A stretch of DNA of 53,654 nucleotides. Source: Ruminococcaceae bacterium UBA7101. Lineage in GTDB: Bacteria; Bacillota; Clostridia; Oscillospirales; Acutalibacteraceae. The notes beneath the pieces are model-generated. The model saw only the letters and a program-made list of their open reading frames with translations, was not told the DNA's origin and searched no databases. The DNA is taken from assembly GCA_002493325.1 (NCBI GenBank), contig DKYL01000049.1:1-53654 (forward strand), given 5' to 3'. The translations under genes and the position numbers were made by a program. Below are positions 50,416 to 53,654 of this stretch, one piece after another. Each line of letters begins with the position of its first letter. Within the stretch, counting starts at the first letter, position 1.

Positions 50416-50982
50416 TTATTTTGTTTTAATTAAGTGCCAACCGTCTTTTGCATAAATAAGACCGCTTAAAACAGCAACTACCGTTGTAATCCAAAAGGCA
50501 ACTGTGCAGTAAATATTAAGCCAGGGTGTGGTCATATCAATATTGGCACTGCCCTCGCCTATTGCAAGAAGCAAAAACGCCATACCTGTTGTTGACATCT
50601 GCAAAAATGTTTTGCATTTTCCAAAAGCGTTGGCAGCAATAACCTCGCCTGTTGTAGCTGCAGCCATTCTTATTCCTGAAACAAGAAATTCTCTTGCAAG
50701 CATAAGCATAATACAGATATCCGTATGCCAGCCCATTTTTATTAAAATTAAATATGCTGCAAATACAAGGCTTTTATCGGAAAGCGGATCCATAAGCTTA
50801 CCGAAATCGGTAATAAGACCACGCTTTCTTGCAATAATTCCGTCAACCTTGTCACTCATACAAGCCACAAAATAAACAAGAAGTGTTGCCACCCAGTGGT
50901 ATTTAAAATCAATAAAGGCAAAAGCCATTAAAAAAGGAATACAGCAAAATCTGAATACTGTTATTTTGTTAGGTAAATTCAT
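50416..50982 (-). CDS. pgsA: CDP-diacylglycerol--glycerol-3-phosphate 3-phosphatidyltransferase
   Basis: A 188-residue integral membrane CDP-alcohol phosphotransferase. The signature D44-x2-D47-G-x2-A-R-x8-G61-x3-D65-x3-D69 is complete. About five hydrophobic segments are present. It forms phosphatidylglycerophosphate, precursor of the main anionic lipid. Its start overlaps the rimO stop (ATGA) and it is the last gene of recA-recX-rimO-pgsA. No clear terminator follows before the T-box promoter. Confidence 0.95.
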   Translation of the reverse strand: MNLPNKITVFRFCCIPFLMAFAFIDFKYHWVATLLVYFVACMSDKVDGIIARKRGLITDFGKLMDPLSDKSLVFAAYLILIKMGWHTDICIMLMLAREFLVSGIRMAAATTGEVIAANAFGKCKTFLQMSTTGMAFLLLAIGEGSANIDMTTPWLNIYCTVAFWITTVVAVLSGLIYAKDGWHLIKTK

Positions 50983-52298
50983 ATTTCCTCCCCTATCAAA
51001 TCATAGCCGTCATAATCGGTAATTCTAACTTGAATGAAATCACCGACGCTGAGTTCATTTTTTGATGCAATAATTATTCCTGTATCTATTTCAGGTGAAT
51101 CAAGATAAGATCGACCGACATATTTTCCGTCTTCAAAGCTGTCAATCACAGCTTTATATACATTACCTATTTTGGCTTTGTTCGCTTTTTCGGTTATTGA
51201 ATACTGAATATCCATTAAAACCTCAGCACGTCGCTGCTTGATTTTATCATCAATCTGATTATCAAAATCAAAAGCAGGTGTATCCTCTTCTGGCGAGAAA
51301 GCAAAACAGCCAAGCCTGTCAAATTCTATGTCCTTGATAAACCTGCAAAGCTCCTCAAACTGCTCCTCACTCTCTCCGGGAAAGCCAACCATAAACGTTG
51401 TCCTTAGGGATAAACCCTTTATTCTGGATTTCATTTTAGCAAGCAGCTCTTTAAGAGAGTCATACGAGCCGTTTCTGTTCATAGACCTTAATACGTCACT
51501 GTTGCAGTGCTGAAGCGGAATATCTATATAGGAGCAAATCTTTTCTTCTTCAGCTATCACATCAATCAATTCATCAGTAACCCTGTCAGGATAACAATAA
51601 AACAGTCTGAACCATTCTATGCCATCAATTTTAACGAGTTCCTTTAACAGCTTCGCAAGACGATATTCACCGTATAGCTGCATACCGTATTTTGTGGTAT
51701 CCTGAGCAACGAGTATTACCTCTTTGACACCTTTTGAAGCAAGCTCCTTGGCTTCTTCAATAATACTTTCCATAGAACGTTCAATATAGCTGCCGCGGAT
51801 ACCCGGTATCGCACAATAGCTGCACTTATTATCACAGCCGTCACTAAGCTTTAAATAAGCCCAGTGAGGAGGTGTAGAAAGCATTCTGTCACCTTCCAGC
51901 GGCAAAAGCTTTTTATCGGGGAAAAAGCTTGTAGAAATCCCCACAGCAGCTTTCTGGCAAATTTTAATTATATCACCATCAGCTCCGATACCTATAACCG
52001 AATCCACCTCAGGAATTTCTTTTAAAATTTCTTCCTGATACCTTTCGGCAAGACAACCTGTCACAATAATAGATGAAATAAGTCCTGCTGTTTTATACTC
52101 AGCAACCTCAAGGATTGTTTCAATGGCTTCACGCTTGGCATCCTCAATAAATCCGCAGGTATTAATTATCATTATATCTGCATCCTCAATTGCACCAACA
52201 ATCTGAAAGCCGGCTTTATTCAGTTTTTCAAGCATTAATTCACCGTCAACCTGATTTTTAGGGCAGCCCAGTGAAATCATACCTACTTTAATATTCAT
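50979..52298 (-). CDS. rimO: Ribosomal protein S12 methylthiotransferase RimO
   Basis: A 439-residue radical-SAM enzyme. The N-terminal MTTase domain has cluster cysteines C12, C48 and C82 (SLGCPKNQVD, NTCGFI, TGCLAER). The radical-SAM motif is C155-x3-C159-x2-C162 (CDNKCSYC). A C-terminal TRAM domain completes it. The SLGCPKNxVD opening distinguishes RimO from MiaB. It methylthiolates Asp of S12. It overlaps recX by 11 bases and pgsA by 4. Confidence 0.96.
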   Translation of the reverse strand: MNIKVGMISLGCPKNQVDGELMLEKLNKAGFQIVGAIEDADIMIINTCGFIEDAKREAIETILEVAEYKTAGLISSIIVTGCLAERYQEEILKEIPEVDSVIGIGADGDIIKICQKAAVGISTSFFPDKKLLPLEGDRMLSTPPHWAYLKLSDGCDNKCSYCAIPGIRGSYIERSMESIIEEAKELASKGVKEVILVAQDTTKYGMQLYGEYRLAKLLKELVKIDGIEWFRLFYCYPDRVTDELIDVIAEEEKICSYIDIPLQHCNSDVLRSMNRNGSYDSLKELLAKMKSRIKGLSLRTTFMVGFPGESEEQFEELCRFIKDIEFDRLGCFAFSPEEDTPAFDFDNQIDDKIKQRRAEVLMDIQYSITEKANKAKIGNVYKAVIDSFEDGKYVGRSYLDSPEIDTGIIIASKNELSVGDFIQVRITDYDGYDLIGEEI

Positions 52299-52896
52299 CT
52301 TCCTCTATCCTGTAAAATGCTGATTTAATATCTGAATATGAAAAACCTTTGCGCTGAAGTGCTGCAATGACCTTTTGCTTTCCGTTTTCCTGCTCAAGCT
52401 TTGAAAGATATTTTGACTCAATCAACTTAATGATATTATCAACATTATCAAATTCATATTCCTCTAAAACGGCAGATATTATATCTCCTGATACACCACG
52501 CTTATAACATTCCTGCCTGATGTGATTTGTTGAATACTTTTTCACATTATAAAGATAATCAACAAGGCTCACACAAAAATGCTCATCATCAAGGTAGCCA
52601 GCCTCAAGATAACGGTTGATTGCTCTGTCAGCACTGACCTCATCAACAGTACGGAGCAATTTCGTTTTAAGCTCCTTAACCGAATGCTCCCGTCTTGAAA
52701 GCAAATCACCGCATTTGTTGAGTGCCTTTTTATAATTTATACCTGCAACCAATTCCTGCCACTGTTCTTCATCAATATCAGTTCCATCAGCAATATAATG
52801 ATCAAGCCAGAAATTAACGTCAGTGGTAATTACATATTCATTATCAAGGAGCAGGTGAATTTTGTTCCCCCTGCCCCTCTGGTGTGTTATAATCAT
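52288..52896 (-). CDS. recX: Regulatory protein RecX
   Basis: A 202-residue protein with the tandem three-helix RecX repeats: ALNKCGDLLSRREHSVKELKTKLL (about 54-77), YLDDEHFCVSLVDYLYNVKKYSTNHIRQECYKRGV (about 97-131) and a final VIAALQRKGFSYSDIKSAF. RecX binds and modulates RecA filaments. It starts in a TAATG overlap with the recA stop codon, the expected arrangement. The overall identity is firm. Confidence 0.93.
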   Translation of the reverse strand: MIITHQRGRGNKIHLLLDNEYVITTDVNFWLDHYIADGTDIDEEQWQELVAGINYKKALNKCGDLLSRREHSVKELKTKLLRTVDEVSADRAINRYLEAGYLDDEHFCVSLVDYLYNVKKYSTNHIRQECYKRGVSGDIISAVLEEYEFDNVDNIIKLIESKYLSKLEQENGKQKVIAALQRKGFSYSDIKSAFYRIEEDEY

Positions 52897-53654
52897 TAAT
52901 CTTCGTCGTCTTCTACTGCAATATCAAGCTTTGCTCTTGCAGCAGCTCTTGTAGTTTTTACAGCCTTTTCTTCTGCGGCTTCATCCTCGGTCTTTGCCAT
53001 AGGTGCAGCCTTAGCTCTGTATTTCTGTGCAGACTCTGCCTGAATTTCTTCAAGCTTAGCCTTGATTTTAGTTTCAAGCTCAGCAGAAAATTCAGGGTCA
53101 TTTTTAATTAAATTCTTGATATTATCTCTGCCCTGACCAAGTCGTCTGTCACCATATGAGAACCATGAGCCGCCTTTATGTATAATATCATATTCAACAG
53201 CCATATCAACAATTTCGCCTTCCTTGCTGATACCTGTACCATACATAATATCAAATTCAGCGGACTTGAAAGGAGGTGCAACCTTATTCTTTACAATTTT
53301 AGCCTTAGTTCTTGAACCTATAACCTCACTGCCGTTTTTAAGCTGCTCAGCCTTTCTGACATCAATACGGATTGATGAATAGAATTTGAGTGCACGACCA
53401 CCTGTTGTAACCTCAGGATTACCATAAATAACACCGATTTTTTCACGGAGCTGGTTAATAAAAATAATAATACAGTTTGTTTTGTTGGCTGTACCTGTCA
53501 ACTTTCTGAGTGCCTGCGACATAAGTCTTGCATGCTGACCTACGTGATTGTCACCCATATCACCTTCAATTTCGCTTTTCGGAACAAGAGCAGCAACTGA
53601 GTCAACAACAACAATATCAATAGCACCGCTGCTTACAAGCTGCTCTGTAATTTC
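52896..53654 (-). CDS. recA: Recombinase RecA, C-terminal part (cut by window edge)
   Basis: The minus-strand frame is open to the last base of the window; 252 residues are visible. It begins in the Walker B area (IDIVVVDSVAALVPKSEIEGDMGD), continues through loop L1/L2 regions (HARLMSQALRKLTG, FINQLREKIGVIYGNPEVTTGGRALKFYSS) and the C-terminal domain (GGSWFSYGDRRLGQGRDN). It ends in an acidic Lys/Ala/Glu tail. RecA forms the strand-exchange filament and triggers SOS. The N-terminus, Walker A and promoter lie outside the window. Confidence 0.97.
   Translation of the reverse strand, partial: EITEQLVSSGAIDIVVVDSVAALVPKSEIEGDMGDNHVGQHARLMSQALRKLTGTANKTNCIIIFINQLREKIGVIYGNPEVTTGGRALKFYSSIRIDVRKAEQLKNGSEVIGSRTKAKIVKNKVAPPFKSAEFDIMYGTGISKEGEIVDMAVEYDIIHKGGSWFSYGDRRLGQGRDNIKNLIKNDPEFSAELETKIKAKLEEIQAESAQKYRAKAAPMAKTEDEAAEEKAVKTTRAAARAKLDIAVEDDED

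Noticed and set aside
1..53654. CRISPR arrays, insertion sequences, prophage or defence island
   Set aside because: No regularly spaced repeats, transposase, phage structural or known defence genes are visible on either strand; nearly all sequence is accounted for by housekeeping or sporulation genes.

Overview
The window is a stretch of chromosome from a low-G+C, endospore-forming Firmicute of the class Clostridia. The evidence is the spoIIIA operon, spoIIR and a cwlD-type amidase, the AddAB (not RecBCD) recombination nuclease, a cysteine T-box leader, the gene order spoIIIA - Gls24 - nusB - xseA - xseB - ispA - dxs - tlyA - nadK - argR - recN, and AGGAGG/GGTGAT ribosome binding sites. The flavour (paired M42 peptidases, YnbB-type lyase, TIGR04086 protein, fungal/archaeal-type Asd) fits the Ruminococcaceae/Oscillospirales. 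That placement is inference; no rRNA is present.

Layout. 1-3552: tail of spoIIIAB, then spoIIIAC-AH, the engulfment-stage channel. 3553-13411: a new promoter with a structured leader, then one long co-directional block: Gls24, nusB, a TsaD-like paralogue, xseA/xseB, ispA, dxs, tlyA, nadK, argR, recN. Most neighbours overlap or touch. tyrS (to 14650) ends at a strong terminator. 14753-23696: ligA, an unknown two-helix membrane protein, murD, two M42 aminopeptidases, a GNAT acetyltransferase, a YnbB-type PLP enzyme and a DUF2461 protein. 23707-30508: addB-addA. 30592-32110: rpmE, yigZ and spoIIR, each separated by a terminator. 32123-32413: two leucine tRNAs on the minus strand. 32532-37000: FAD/Rieske oxidoreductase (+), a D-2-hydroxyacid dehydrogenase (-), cwlD and radA (+).

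37001-38280 holds a Xer-type tyrosine recombinase preceded by a near-perfect 32-nt inverted repeat. At that point gene direction switches from almost all plus to mostly minus. 38270-42045 (minus): a SpoIIM-like membrane protein, a TIGR04086-type membrane protein, yajC, tgt, queA. 42184-44972 (plus): asd-dapA-dapB of the lysine/diaminopimelate pathway. Then ddl (-), an AraC regulator (+) that looks leaderless, an aldo/keto reductase with two 4Fe-4S motifs (-), the T-box-controlled cysE-cysS pair (-), and the operon recA-recX-rimO-pgsA (-), with recA running off the right edge.

There is no CRISPR array, insertion sequence, prophage or defence island. Almost everything is housekeeping or sporulation. 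The most interesting signals are regulatory: (i) the dif-like inverted repeat and its half-sites beside the Xer gene at the strand switch; (ii) a terminator hairpin whose 3' arm carries the spoIIR ribosome binding site, with a candidate sigma-F promoter placed so that its own transcript lacks the 5' arm; (iii) a second terminator/ribosome-binding-site overlap between yajC and the TIGR04086 gene; (iv) a multi-hairpin leader between spoIIIAH and the Gls24 gene; (v) a leaderless AraC regulator.
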